Counted from the stretch's first letter, positions 1 to 9,189 are shown. The stretch is 64,000 bases of DNA from Polynucleobacter victoriensis (GCF_900187875.1 NZ_FYEX01000002.1:186001-250000); one strand, 5' to 3'. Program-made: numbers and translations. The notes: generated by a model not told the origin, from the sequence alone.

Positions 1-34
1 GACGATTGTTAGCGCCACTATCCTAGAAGAGTGA
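1..34 (+). CDS. ppiB: 3' end of probable peptidyl-prolyl isomerase B (partial)
   Basis: Only the last ten codons and a TGA are inside the window, reading TIVSATILEE in the frame that starts at base 2. A short hydrophobic strand ending in acidic residues is how cytoplasmic cyclophilins of the PpiB type usually finish, and ppiB directly precedes lpxH in many proteobacteria. The stop lies three bases before the lpxH start, so the two are probably one transcript. The identification rests on this fragment and on gene order only. Confidence 0.5.
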   Translation, partial: TIVSATILEE

Positions 35-37
35 TTC

Positions 38-820
38 ATGCACGCTAGCGCTGTTTTAATTTCTGATTTACATCTCACCCCGTCAATGCCAAGAACGGCA
101 GAACGGTTCTTTGAGTTTTTAGAAAAAGAAGCACGCTCGCATGAAGCTTTGATTATTTTGGGCGATTTGTTTGAATATTGGGTGGGTGATGATGCCAAAG
201 CACGCTCACCGTTTCATTTAGAAGTTGCCCAAAAAATCAAAGCACTCTCACAGCACGGCACGAAGGTGTACTTCATGCACGGCAACCGAGATTTTTTATT
301 GGGCGAGAAATACGCTCAAAAAGCACAGATGACAATTTTGAGAGATCCTCAAGTCATCACCATTGCTAATCAAACATGGTTACTCACGCATGGTGATGCG
401 TTGTGTACTGCAGACAGTTCTTATCAATTGTTTCGCAAGATTGTGCGCAGCAACTGGGTACAAAAATTGTTTTTAATGCTACCAACTGGTTTACGTGTGA
501 CGATTGCCAGTGGTTTACGTAGCAACAGCACCGCCAAGTACCAGCGTGCACAACGCTTTACTCCAGAAGTGGTGCACGTCAAAGGCGATGTAACCATTAC
601 CGCCACAGCAGATTTGGTAGCCATGACTGGTTGCCAACGTCTCATACACGGTCATACCCATCGTCCTGGCTACCACCAAGAAAGTCTTGGTAATGAATCT
701 TGGCAACGCTGGGTTTTGTCTGATTGGGACTTCGATCATCCAGAAACAGTTCTACCAAAAGGTAATGCCCTCAGCATTACTGCTGAAGGCATTCGGTCAC
801 TTGATTTGGTAAGGTCTTAG
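38..820 (+). CDS. lpxH: UDP-2,3-diacylglucosamine diphosphatase LpxH
   Basis: Peripheral inner-membrane enzyme of lipid A synthesis that cleaves UDP-2,3-diacylglucosamine to lipid X and UMP. The 260-residue protein has the calcineurin-like metal motifs in order: DLHL at 10-13, GDLFEYW starting at 42, HGNRDFL at 81-87, HGD at 118-120 and GHTHRPG near 205-211. These supply the Asp, His and Asn ligands of a dinuclear Mn centre. The length is slightly above the usual 240 or so. It follows the ppiB end with almost no gap and converges on suhB. Confidence 0.93.
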   Translation: MHASAVLISDLHLTPSMPRTAERFFEFLEKEARSHEALIILGDLFEYWVGDDAKARSPFHLEVAQKIKALSQHGTKVYFMHGNRDFLLGEKYAQKAQMTILRDPQVITIANQTWLLTHGDALCTADSSYQLFRKIVRSNWVQKLFLMLPTGLRVTIASGLRSNSTAKYQRAQRFTPEVVHVKGDVTITATADLVAMTGCQRLIHGHTHRPGYHQESLGNESWQRWVLSDWDFDHPETVLPKGNALSITAEGIRSLDLVRS

Positions 821-849
821 TCTGTTATCAGGCTGTTATCAGACTTTAA

Positions 850-1653
850 TTAGACTTTTGAGTGGTTGCGTAGCACGCTCACCATCTGACCAAAGATGCG
901 CGGATTGGCTGCCATGATCTCACCAGTGTTCAAGTAAGACTCTTCACCAGCATAGTTACCTACCAAGCCACCAGCTTCAGTGATCAACAACGCACCTGCT
1001 GCCATATCCCAAGGTTTTAAGCCTTGCTCAAAGAAGCCGTCCAAACGACCTGCTGCCACATAAGCCAAGTCCAAAGAAGCGGCGCCCGGACGACGCAAAC
1101 CAGCACACTGACGTGTCATTTGCGCAAAGATTTCTAAGTAGGCTTCAACATCTTGATCTTCACGGTACGGAAAACCTGTACCAATTAATGCTTCTGCCAT
1201 TTTTGTACGACCTGCTACACGCAAACGACGATTGTTCACATAAGCACCTGCGCCACGAGTGGCTGTGAATAGTTCATCACGATTAGGGTCATACACCACG
1301 GCTTGCTGTGTTACACCATCAACTGCCAATGCAATTGATACAGCGTATTGAGGATAGCCATGAATAAAGTTAGTGGTGCCATCTAATGGATCGATGATCC
1401 AAATGTGATTAGGCTGATCTGCTGCACTAGTAGCAGTGATTTCGCCAGTTTCTTCACCTAAGAATCCATGATCAGGGAAGGCGTCTCGTAAAGTCTCGAT
1501 AATGGCAGCTTCAGCTGCCTGATCAACTTCAGTGACAAAATCGTTGTGTTGTTTGCGGGTAACCTGAATACGCTCGCTATTGAGCGAAGCTCGGTTAATA
1601 ATATTTCCTGCGCGACGGGCGGCCTTCACGGCCACATTAAGCATGGGGTGCAT
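850..1653 (-). CDS. suhB: Inositol-1-monophosphatase SuhB
   Basis: Mg-dependent phosphatase of the IMPase family; in enterobacteria SuhB also joins the ribosomal RNA antitermination complex. The 267-residue product shows GEETG at 66-70, the family signature DPLDGT at 88-93 and WDMAAG at 215-220, which together make the metal and substrate site. I place the start at the ATG at 1653 (MHPMLN), the usual family N-terminus. An in-frame TTG 36 bases upstream would add a non-conserved dozen residues and run to the trmJ start. The gene is divergent from trmJ with a 35-base gap. Confidence 0.93.
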   Translation of the reverse strand: MHPMLNVAVKAARRAGNIINRASLNSERIQVTRKQHNDFVTEVDQAAEAAIIETLRDAFPDHGFLGEETGEITATSAADQPNHIWIIDPLDGTTNFIHGYPQYAVSIALAVDGVTQQAVVYDPNRDELFTATRGAGAYVNNRRLRVAGRTKMAEALIGTGFPYREDQDVEAYLEIFAQMTRQCAGLRRPGAASLDLAYVAAGRLDGFFEQGLKPWDMAAGALLITEAGGLVGNYAGEESYLNTGEIMAANPRIFGQMVSVLRNHSKV

Positions 1654-1688
1654 AGTATTTAAGTAACACAACGAATTGGAGAAGAGCA

Positions 1689-2516
1689 ATGTCCAGCGAT
1701 CAAGCTGTACGGCGAAAGCAGATTTTAGCCCGAAATGAGGATTTATTGGGAGTTTTGAAGCAAAACTGGCCTATCCGGTGGGTGATGATGCGTACCAGCC
1801 ACCCAGGCAACGTGGGCTCAGCAGCCCGCGCCATCAAGACCATGGGCTTCTCACAACTGCATTTGGTCGAGCCTGCCTACGAGTACATGGCCAGAAAAGC
1901 CGAGGCGATTTCTCTATCAAGTGGTGCTTTTGATGTTTTAGAGGCGGCTCAAAATCAACCTTCTTTATTGGCGGCCGTGGGAGACAGTCAATTGGTGTTT
2001 GGGCTAACAGCTCGTGACCGCGAATTTGGGCCACCTGCGATTTCTTTACCTGAAGCCGTATCCATGGCTAGCAGTGCCCTACTTGGTCAAAAACCGATCT
2101 CTTTTGTGTTTGGTACCGAACGCACTGGCTTAGATAACGAAGATCTCAAGCATTGCACCCATCGCGTGTGGATTGATGCCAACCCAGAGTACCCATCTTT
2201 AAACTTGGCGCAAGCCATGATGATTGTGGCTTATTCGATGCGCCAAGGACTCATGCAAGCACTGGCGATTGACTCAAAGACCACGCAAGCAGAAATGTCT
2301 TCTCAGGTTGAATTAGCCGATCAACAAGCAATTGCTGCCATGCTAGCTCACTGGCAACAAGGCCTTGAGGCAATTGGCTATCTAGATCCTGAGAACCCTA
2401 AAAAGTTAATGCCCAGACTACAAGCGCTGTTTGCCAGAAGTGGTTTACAAAAAGAAGAAATCGATCTTTTGCGCGGGATTGCGAAACAAATGCTTCTACA
2501 CGGTAAAATCGACTAA
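1689..2516 (+). CDS. trmJ: tRNA (cytidine/uridine-2'-O-)-methyltransferase TrmJ
   Basis: SPOUT-family enzyme predicted to 2'-O-methylate position 32 of the tRNA anticodon loop. The 275-residue protein carries SHPGNVGSAARA (37-48), then FVFGTERTGL (about 139-148) and the PEYPSLNLAQA segment (about 166-176), which form the knotted SAM site. A GGAG ribosome site seven bases upstream supports the ATG at 1689, giving a somewhat long N-terminus before the core. Its TAA overlaps the cysE start by one base (TAATG), so translation is probably coupled. Confidence 0.9.
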   Translation: MSSDQAVRRKQILARNEDLLGVLKQNWPIRWVMMRTSHPGNVGSAARAIKTMGFSQLHLVEPAYEYMARKAEAISLSSGAFDVLEAAQNQPSLLAAVGDSQLVFGLTARDREFGPPAISLPEAVSMASSALLGQKPISFVFGTERTGLDNEDLKHCTHRVWIDANPEYPSLNLAQAMMIVAYSMRQGLMQALAIDSKTTQAEMSSQVELADQQAIAAMLAHWQQGLEAIGYLDPENPKKLMPRLQALFARSGLQKEEIDLLRGIAKQMLLHGKID

Positions 2517-3082
2517 TGCCTTTATTCGACCACGTTGACTCCATCATTGCCCGCGACCCTGCGGCTCGTACCCGCTTAGAAGTGATTCTCTGCTATCCAG
2601 GCTTACACGCCATTTGGTTGCACAGGATTGCGCACTTTTTATGGAATGTGGAGCTAAAGTTAATCGCCAGAATTGTTTCTCATACAGCGCGCTTTATCAC
2701 CGGTATTGAAATCCACCCAGCAGTGGTGGTGGGTAAACGTGTGTTCATTGATCACGGCTTAGGTGTTGTGATTGGTGAGACCACCGTCATTGGTGATGAT
2801 TGCACGATTTATCAAGGTGTTACTTTAGGCGGCACGTCTTTGTACAAAGGCACTAAACGTCACCCTACTCTTGAAGCAGGCGTGGTGGTGAGTGCTGGCG
2901 CTAAGGTATTGGGTGGCTTTACAGTGGGCGCAGGTGCTCGCATTGGATCGAATGCTGTGGTTCTAAAAGCAGTTCCTGCCGGCGCCACAGCAGTGGGCAT
3001 CCCTGCTCGCATTGTTGAGACCTCAGACTCACAACACTCATTTACTGCCTACGGCATCACACCAGAAGACCTTAGCAATTAA
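2516..3082 (+). CDS. cysE: Serine O-acetyltransferase CysE
   Basis: Cytoplasmic enzyme transferring acetyl from acetyl-CoA to L-serine, the first step of cysteine synthesis. At 188 residues it is the short form, lacking much of the N-terminal helical domain of the 273-residue enterobacterial enzyme. The left-handed beta-helix repeats are clear, with the active-site stretch IDHGLGVVIGE and the TLGGTSLYKGTKRHPTL loop typical of the family. It is coupled at both ends by TAATG overlaps, to trmJ upstream and mutS downstream. Confidence 0.92.
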   Translation: MPLFDHVDSIIARDPAARTRLEVILCYPGLHAIWLHRIAHFLWNVELKLIARIVSHTARFITGIEIHPAVVVGKRVFIDHGLGVVIGETTVIGDDCTIYQGVTLGGTSLYKGTKRHPTLEAGVVVSAGAKVLGGFTVGAGARIGSNAVVLKAVPAGATAVGIPARIVETSDSQHSFTAYGITPEDLSN

Positions 3083-5742
3083 TGAGTAATCAAGTGTTGG
3101 CGGCTGATTTAGCGAAGCATACGCCAGCGATGCAGCAGTTTTTGCGCATCAAAGCAGAACACCCTAGCTCTTTGGTATTTTTTCGGATGGGTGATTTTTA
3201 TGAGCTCTTCTTTGAAGACGCTGAAAAAGCTGCCCGCATCCTAGATATCACTCTCACACAACGCGGCCAATCTGCAGGCAACCCCATCAAGATGGCTGGC
3301 GTACCGTATCACGCTGCCGAGCAATATTTAGCCAAGCTAGTTAAGCATGGTGAGTCAGTAGCGATTGCTGAACAAATTGGCGACCCTGCCACTTCTAAAG
3401 GGCCTGTAGAGCGTCGTGTGGTGCGTGTGATTACGCCAGGTACAGTAACTGATTCCGCTTTGATGAGCGATCGTGAAGATGCGCCTTTATTAGCCATCGT
3501 GCCAGGCAAAAAAAATTGGGGGTTGGCATGGCTCACGATCACCAGTGGTTCACTGCGTCTTACACAATGTAGCCCCGATGAATTACCACAATACTTAGCG
3601 CGCATTGGTGCTGCAGAACTACTCTGCCCTCTTGATAGTGTGGCCACTATCAAAGAGGCTTTACGCGAATCGCATGGAGCCGATGTTCACTTAAGCGGTC
3701 AAACAATACCTGATTGGGTGTGGACACCAGATGAAGGCGAACGTCGTCTCATGGAGTTGTTCCAGATGAGCAGTCTGCAAGGTCTAGGTATTGATGATCT
3801 TGATAAATATGCCGTTGCCTTAAGTGCTGTGGCAGCCGTGTTGGCGTATGGCGCCAACACCCAAGGTTTGGGTTGGCACGGTAAATTGCCCCATATTCAA
3901 CAGTGCCAAGTAGAAGACGATCAGAGTTATGTGGGCATTGATGCAGCCACGCGTCGCAATTTAGAAATCACTGAAACATTGCGCGGTGAAACAGATCCAA
4001 CACTTTTCTCATTATTGGATACTTGTTCGAGTGCCATGGGTAGTCGCTTACTCAGACACTGGTTACATCACCCAATCAGAGATCAAGTGATTGTTGGTAA
4101 TCGCCATGTAGCAATTGAGACCCTACTGGCTAATCCTTTTGCATTGGCAGATGTGCAACAAACATTAAAACAAGTCGCTGATGTAGAACGCATCAGCACT
4201 CGTTTAGCACTTGGCAGTGCTCGCCCAAGAGACCTCAGTAGCTTGCGAGATACTTTGGCATCTTTGCCAGCTTTAGCATCTTTATTAAGTCCATTAGGTA
4301 AGAGCAGCTCAACACTTCAAGATTTAGCGAGTGTGCTGGCTTCTCCACCGCCAGTTTTAAATTTGTTACAACAAGCAATTGCTCCAGAGCCATCAGTAGT
4401 GATCAGAGAAGGTGGCGTGATTGCGGATGGCTACAACGCTGAGCTAGATGAGTTACGTCACTTAGGTGATGACTGCGGTCAGTTTTTATTAGATTTAGAA
4501 ACGCGTGAACGCGAGCGTACTGGCATTACTAATTTGCGCGTTGAATTTAATAAAGTTCATGGATTTTTCATTGAAGTAACGAATGGTCAAGCAGATAAAG
4601 TTCCTGAGGACTATCGTCGTCGTCAAACTTTAAAAAATGCTGAGCGTTACATCACCCCAGAATTGAAAGCATTTGAAGACAAAGCACTCTCAGCCAAAGA
4701 GCGTAGCTTTGCTTTAGAAAAGCAACTGTATGACGAACTCTTAGTTCAGTTACAAGCTCATGTGTTGGCTTGCCAAACCACGGCTGCAGCATTAGCTCAA
4801 ATTGATGTGTTGGCAACGCTGGCTGAGAGAGCGCAAACCTTGGCTTGGACTCGTCCTCAATTGAGTGATCAAGCAGGCATCAATATCAAAGGTGGTCGTC
4901 ACCCAGTAGTAGAAGGACAACTGGCTAAACGCTCAGAATCTTTTGCACCAAATGATGTGCTGTTTGATAACAGTCGTCGCATGTTGTTGATCACAGGACC
5001 CAATATGGGCGGTAAATCAACTTATATGCGTCAGATTGCCTTGATTACCCTATTGGCTTACGTAGGCTCTTATGTACCTGCTGTGTCTGCCACGATGGGG
5101 CCAGTCGACAGAATCTTTACGCGCATCGGTGCAGCAGATGACTTAGCGAGTGGTCGCTCAACCTTCATGGTTGAAATGACAGAAGCTGCAGCGATTTTGC
5201 ATCGCGCCACACCTAACTCTTTGGTACTGATGGATGAGATTGGTCGTGGCACCTCTACTTTTGATGGTCTAGCTTTAGCATGGGCAATTGCTCAGCAATT
5301 ACTAGCCAAGAATCGCTCTTGGACTTTATTTGCTACGCACTACCTAGAACTAGCAAGCTTGCCTGCCAAGTATCCACAATGCGCCAATGTGCATTTAAGC
5401 GCCGTTGAAAAAGGTCATGGCATTGTGTTCTTGCATACCGTGCAAGCAGGTCATGCGAATCAGAGTTATGGTTTGCAGGTGGCTCAATTAGCCGGTGTGC
5501 CACAAGAGGTGATCAAAGAAGCACGCAAACATTTGCATCGCTTAGAAGAAACAGCCAACCAAGAAAGTCATCAAGCTGATTTATTTAGTCATGCTGCAGA
5601 TGAGGTCACCGCAAGTGTTGATGCAGAGTCAGAAAAAGCTGTGGCTTTCTTAAAAGAATTTGAGGCCATCCAGTTGGATAGCCTCAGTCCTAAAGAAGCA
5701 CTAGATTTACTCTATCGCCTCAAAAAAGATATTGATACCTAA
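3082..5742 (+). CDS. mutS: DNA mismatch repair protein MutS
   Basis: Mismatch sensor ATPase of 886 residues. The N-terminus has the FRMGDFYELF stretch with the Phe-x-Glu mismatch-contact motif. The C-terminal ATPase has Walker A GPNMGGKST at 639-647 and the Walker B/signature region DEIGRGTSTFDG at 718-729. The end is the helix-turn-helix dimerisation segment. The start overlaps the cysE stop (TAATG). The stop codon directly abuts the stop of the convergent isomerase gene with no base between them. Confidence 0.97.
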   Translation: MSNQVLAADLAKHTPAMQQFLRIKAEHPSSLVFFRMGDFYELFFEDAEKAARILDITLTQRGQSAGNPIKMAGVPYHAAEQYLAKLVKHGESVAIAEQIGDPATSKGPVERRVVRVITPGTVTDSALMSDREDAPLLAIVPGKKNWGLAWLTITSGSLRLTQCSPDELPQYLARIGAAELLCPLDSVATIKEALRESHGADVHLSGQTIPDWVWTPDEGERRLMELFQMSSLQGLGIDDLDKYAVALSAVAAVLAYGANTQGLGWHGKLPHIQQCQVEDDQSYVGIDAATRRNLEITETLRGETDPTLFSLLDTCSSAMGSRLLRHWLHHPIRDQVIVGNRHVAIETLLANPFALADVQQTLKQVADVERISTRLALGSARPRDLSSLRDTLASLPALASLLSPLGKSSSTLQDLASVLASPPPVLNLLQQAIAPEPSVVIREGGVIADGYNAELDELRHLGDDCGQFLLDLETRERERTGITNLRVEFNKVHGFFIEVTNGQADKVPEDYRRRQTLKNAERYITPELKAFEDKALSAKERSFALEKQLYDELLVQLQAHVLACQTTAAALAQIDVLATLAERAQTLAWTRPQLSDQAGINIKGGRHPVVEGQLAKRSESFAPNDVLFDNSRRMLLITGPNMGGKSTYMRQIALITLLAYVGSYVPAVSATMGPVDRIFTRIGAADDLASGRSTFMVEMTEAAAILHRATPNSLVLMDEIGRGTSTFDGLALAWAIAQQLLAKNRSWTLFATHYLELASLPAKYPQCANVHLSAVEKGHGIVFLHTVQAGHANQSYGLQVAQLAGVPQEVIKEARKHLHRLEETANQESHQADLFSHAADEVTASVDAESEKAVAFLKEFEAIQLDSLSPKEALDLLYRLKKDIDT

Positions 5743-6324
5743 TTAGTGTAGCGTTGGGCGATGCTCTGGTGATGCAGGCGCGCCGTCATCAATATCCAAA
5801 TCGTCGTCATCATCCTCGTCTTCAACATTTAATCCAAAAGCACCTTTTGGATGTCCGTCTTCCAACTCTTCTTCAGTGGCTTCACGCACATCTGCAATCA
5901 CTAACCAGAATTTAAGTGCTAAACCTGCCAAAGGATGATTGCCATCTAAGACTACTTTGTCTTCAGCCAAATCTGTCACTGTGTAGATCAATGGATCTTC
6001 ATCGTCATCTTCTTCAGCCTGTGCTTGATCATCAAGTAAGCCTTCGAACTGCATGCCAACTTCTAGCGGCTCAGGAAATCTGGCGCGAGACTCAATTTTT
6101 AATAACTCAGGATCGTAGTCGCCAAACGCATCAGTTGGCTCTAGCTGAATCGTGGTCTCATAGCCCACATCATGACCATCCACCGCTTCCTCAATCTTAG
6201 GGAAGGTGCCGTCATAGCCACCATGTAGGTAAATCATCGGGCCAGCAGACTCTTCGATCAAATTATCTTGCGCGTCCGTTAAACGGTACTTCAGGGAAAC
6301 AATAGTATTCTTTTGTACTTTCAT
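5743..6324 (-). CDS. FKBP-type peptidyl-prolyl isomerase, SlyD-like
   Basis: Proline isomerase/chaperone with the SlyD layout: an N-terminal FKBP half (TIVSLKYRLTDAQDNLIEES, then YLHGGYDGTFPKIEEAV), an inserted flap domain and a C-terminal FKBP half (GNHPLAGLAL). Of 193 residues the last 35 or so are very acidic, with a run of Asp and Glu near 168-180. The His/Cys metal-binding tail of enterobacterial SlyD is absent. A second acidic stretch sits inside the flap near 103-110. It converges on mutS with zero spacing. Confidence 0.85.
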   Translation of the reverse strand: MKVQKNTIVSLKYRLTDAQDNLIEESAGPMIYLHGGYDGTFPKIEEAVDGHDVGYETTIQLEPTDAFGDYDPELLKIESRARFPEPLEVGMQFEGLLDDQAQAEEDDDEDPLIYTVTDLAEDKVVLDGNHPLAGLALKFWLVIADVREATEEELEDGHPKGAFGLNVEDEDDDDDLDIDDGAPASPEHRPTLH

Positions 6325-6426
6325 AAGTGCTATTTTACGTGAGTCGACTAAATTGGGGGTTTTTTGAGTGCCAAACCCTCGCTACGCCTCACCATAACAT
6401 GCCGTAACTGATATATAACCGATGCT

Positions 6427-7695
6427 ATGAAGCCACCAATCAAAATGCTCCGCCAGCCTGCCTATCAACCCCCCTACCAACCACCTCAAGCGCCCCATCC
6501 ATTGCCAATCAATGAGGCTTGGGCACTCTTGGGTGGCATGAGTCCAAAACGTTTCATGAAAGAGTACTGGCAAAAAAAGCCTCTCTTGGTTCGTGGTGCT
6601 ATCCCGGCATTTAATTTAGCCAAACAATCTGGCCAAGAATTAGCCAGCCCTCTATCCATGGCCGATTTAGCCAAGTTAGCCAGTCAAAAGAATGTTGAGT
6701 CACGTTTAATACAAAGTAAGCCTTGGTCACTAGGTCATGGTCCTTTTACGCGCGATCAAATCCCCGCCTTGAACCAAAAAGATTGGACTTTATTGGTCCA
6801 GGGTGTGAATGGTCATCACCCTGCCGCTAAGACGGTGATGTCTTGGTTTAGGTTTATTCCAGAGGCACGCCTTGATGACTTGATGATCAGTATTGCAGGT
6901 CCCAATGGCGGCGTTGGTCCGCATGTGGACTCCTATGATGTGTTCCTCTTACAAATGGCCGGTCGTCGCCAGTGGAGGATTTCTAATCAAAAAGATTTAA
7001 GCCTCAAAGATGGCTTACCCCTAAAAATCTTGAAGAACTTTAAAGCCACTGATGATTGGGTTTTAGAGCCAGGCGATATGCTTTATTTACCGCCTAATAT
7101 GGCTCATGATGGCATTGCCCTTGATGCAGGCTGCCAAACCTGGTCTGTGGGTTTTAGAGTGCCCACCTATAAAGAGTTAGTCAACGAGATCCTCTGGCGC
7201 ACCACAGAAGCCCTAGAAAACGATCCAAAGCTCTCTAAGCTCTATACCGACCCTCATCAAGCAGCCACCCTTGATCCTGCCCTGGTTCCCGATGAATTGG
7301 TAAAAGTAATTCAAAATCAATTAAATGCCATCACCTGGAGTAAAAGTGATGTGTCTTGTACCTTGGCTGCGGTCTTGAGCGAACCCAAGCCTCAAGTGAT
7401 TTTTACCCCTCCAAGCCCATCATTAAATTTTGCGGAATTTAAAAAAGCGCTAAAGAGTCATGCGCTAACACTGTCACCATTATCTAAGGCTTTGTATGAC
7501 AAAGACTTTTTGTATCTCAATGGTGAAAGCATGAGTGATTCTGAGGCAGAAGATTGGGAATTTTGGTGCCATTTGGCTCAAACCCACACCCTGCCAGCCA
7601 CGATGGCTAGCCGCTTGGCAGGTCTACTCGACCATGCTGATAATCCATGGTTTGAGGCATATCAATCGGGCTGGTTGGGTCTTGCGAATTGTTAG
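6427..7695 (+). CDS. roxA: Ribosomal protein L16 arginine hydroxylase (JmjC/cupin, RoxA-type)
   Basis: 2-oxoglutarate/Fe(II) oxygenase of the YcfD/RoxA type, expected to hydroxylate an arginine of ribosomal protein L16. The 422-residue protein has the facial triad H166, D168 (GPHVDSYD) and H227 (YLPPNMAHDG), the usual HxD...H spacing, followed by a winged-helix C-terminal half. It is about 50 residues longer than E. coli RoxA, partly through a Pro/Gln-rich N-terminus. No ribosome site precedes the ATG, but TATAAC lies 8 bases before it, so the message could be leaderless. Confidence 0.85.
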   Translation: MKPPIKMLRQPAYQPPYQPPQAPHPLPINEAWALLGGMSPKRFMKEYWQKKPLLVRGAIPAFNLAKQSGQELASPLSMADLAKLASQKNVESRLIQSKPWSLGHGPFTRDQIPALNQKDWTLLVQGVNGHHPAAKTVMSWFRFIPEARLDDLMISIAGPNGGVGPHVDSYDVFLLQMAGRRQWRISNQKDLSLKDGLPLKILKNFKATDDWVLEPGDMLYLPPNMAHDGIALDAGCQTWSVGFRVPTYKELVNEILWRTTEALENDPKLSKLYTDPHQAATLDPALVPDELVKVIQNQLNAITWSKSDVSCTLAAVLSEPKPQVIFTPPSPSLNFAEFKKALKSHALTLSPLSKALYDKDFLYLNGESMSDSEAEDWEFWCHLAQTHTLPATMASRLAGLLDHADNPWFEAYQSGWLGLANC

Positions 7696-7726
7696 GGTAA
7701 TTACTAGTATTTTCCAAAAAAATAAC

Positions 7727-7732
7727 TATAAT
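7727..7732 (+). promoter_or_regulatory. Possible -10 box for the small lipoprotein gene
   Basis: A perfect TATAAT lies 86 bases before the lipoprotein start, in the 122-base gap after roxA. I see no good -35 at the standard distance, so this is a weak call. A 12-base palindrome, GATTAGCTAATC at 7791-7802, sits in the would-be leader just before the ribosome site AAGGA. Confidence 0.3.
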
Positions 7733-7817
7733 TCCACCTGACTTGAAAATTCTAATAATTTGAAGAGTCCGGTCTAAATCACCGTTAGATGATTAGCTAA
7801 TCTTTTAAGGAAATAAA

Positions 7818-7979
7818 ATGAAAAAATCACTAGTAATCGCTTCTTTGTTGGCAATCGCTTTGGCAGCTTGCGGTAAAAAAGAAACTCCAGCTCCAGTAGC
7901 TCCAGCTGCTGACGCTGCTGCTCCTGCAGCTCCTGCTGCTGCTCCAGCTGCTCCTGCTGCTGAACCAGCTAAGAAGTAA
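7818..7979 (+). CDS. Tiny Ala/Pro-rich lipoprotein
   Basis: A 53-residue protein of unknown function. Residues 1-17 form a signal peptide (MKKSLVIASLLAIALAA), followed by the lipobox cysteine C18, so it should be lipid-anchored. After GKKE the mature part is almost only Ala and Pro in PA, AAPA and AP repeats, ending in KK. AAGGA lies six to seven bases before the ATG and a strong terminator follows the stop, so this is a self-contained transcription unit. A structural spacer or an envelope linker are possible roles; neither can be shown from sequence. Confidence 0.85.
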   Translation: MKKSLVIASLLAIALAACGKKETPAPVAPAADAAAPAAPAAAPAAPAAEPAKK

Positions 7980-7995
7980 TCCTTCTTAAGGAATA

Positions 7996-8024
7996 AAAAA
8001 GACCGCCTCGGCGGTCTTTTTTTT
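7996..8024. terminator. Rho-independent terminator, probably bidirectional
   Basis: Stem GACCGC / GCGGTC with a CTCG loop at 8001-8016 is followed by eight T and preceded by six A. It can end the lipoprotein transcript on the plus strand and the bamC transcript on the minus strand. Confidence 0.9.
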
Positions 8025-8061
8025 GGTCTGTGTTTTTATCTAACAGATCTTGGTGAGCTAT

Positions 8062-9189
8062 TTACTTACCAACTTGTTGATCCAATAGCGTCAAGATTTG
8101 CACAGCAGTGTCGCCCACTTCAGGCGTACCCTTTTCATCTTGCACAACCACAGTGATGTTGCCGCTTGTATCCTTGATCACCACGCGATAACGTTTTGCT
8201 TTTTTCATCTCATCATCACTCTTACCGCTGAACATTTTGCTAAAGAAGCTTCTGTTCTCAGGTGATAGATCTTTTGAGTTAACAAAGCGCACGTAGTAGA
8301 TACCTTTGCTGCGGTCACGATCTTCTACTGTGAAGTTAGAGCGATCTAGACCAACACCTACTTCACGCCAAGCTTTATCAAAGCTGCCTGCAAACTCCAA
8401 GCGTGGGCTGTTGTCTTTTTTCAAGTATGAAGCTGCAGCTGTTGTGGCTGTCTTTTTACCAACAGATGCTCTAGCTGCTTCTTCTGTGTAACCAAGACGT
8501 TGCATCAAACGAGCCAAGAACTCAGCTTCAAGCTCAGGATCATTGGCACGGTTTGTCCAAATCGTTTGTGTTTTATCAGCACCCTTTAACTCTTCAACCG
8601 CGCCACGATGCGTGATGTACACCTCAGTCTCACCTTTAGCATTGACTTCTAAGCGAGTACGGAATTTGTCACGCTCACCAGTTGAGTAGAGACCGTCAAA
8701 TACTTTACCAATCGTGCGACGAATGATGTCTTGTGGAATCTTGGCGCGGTTTTCTGCCCAATCTGTTTCCATAATGCCTGTCTCTGGTGAATCACTTAAC
8801 AAGATAAAACCACTCTCTTGCCAGAACTCACGCACGCTTGGGTATAAATCTTTTGCAGGTTTTGTGACCACCAACCAACGACGGTTGCCTTCACGCTCAA
8901 TGCGCATACCAGACACTGCTGGCAATACTGCATCTTTACCAGTTGGCTTAGCTTTAACCGCTGTGCTGTAACCAGACAATGTAGCGCCACCATCAGGCAC
9001 CACATAACGCTTATCACCACCAGTAGTTGTCATATCTGGCGGGAATGCCAAATTAGGACCTTTTTTCTCACCCGCTGACTTATAGTCAATCGTGTCGCCT
9101 GAGAATGTGCTGGTGCAACCTGACGCCAATAGACCAGTTGCTAGAACTGCCATCAATGCCAAGCTTGATTTAGTAGATGCACGACGCAT
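8062..9189 (-). CDS. bamC: Outer-membrane assembly lipoprotein BamC
   Basis: Lipoprotein subunit of the BAM complex that inserts beta-barrel proteins into the outer membrane. The 375-residue protein has a signal peptide ending in the lipobox LASGC with C25. An unstructured segment (IDYKSAGEKKGPNLAFPPDM) matches the part of BamC that binds BamD. Two helix-grip domains follow, around residues 90-210 and 250-375. It lies 60 bases downstream of dapA, the usual partner (formerly dapX/nlpB). Confidence 0.9.
   Translation of the reverse strand: MRRASTKSSLALMAVLATGLLASGCTSTFSGDTIDYKSAGEKKGPNLAFPPDMTTTGGDKRYVVPDGGATLSGYSTAVKAKPTGKDAVLPAVSGMRIEREGNRRWLVVTKPAKDLYPSVREFWQESGFILLSDSPETGIMETDWAENRAKIPQDIIRRTIGKVFDGLYSTGERDKFRTRLEVNAKGETEVYITHRGAVEELKGADKTQTIWTNRANDPELEAEFLARLMQRLGYTEEAARASVGKKTATTAAASYLKKDNSPRLEFAGSFDKAWREVGVGLDRSNFTVEDRDRSKGIYYVRFVNSKDLSPENRSFFSKMFSGKSDDEMKKAKRYRVVIKDTSGNITVVVQDEKGTPEVGDTAVQILTLLDQQVGK

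Noticed and set aside
822..842. Direct repeat CTGTTATCAG twice between lpxH and suhB
   Set aside because: Only two ten-base copies with no further structure; compatible with a small local duplication.
1654..1689. TTG start extending suhB upstream
   Set aside because: The added residues are not family-like and would reach the trmJ start; MHPML at 1653 is the usual start.
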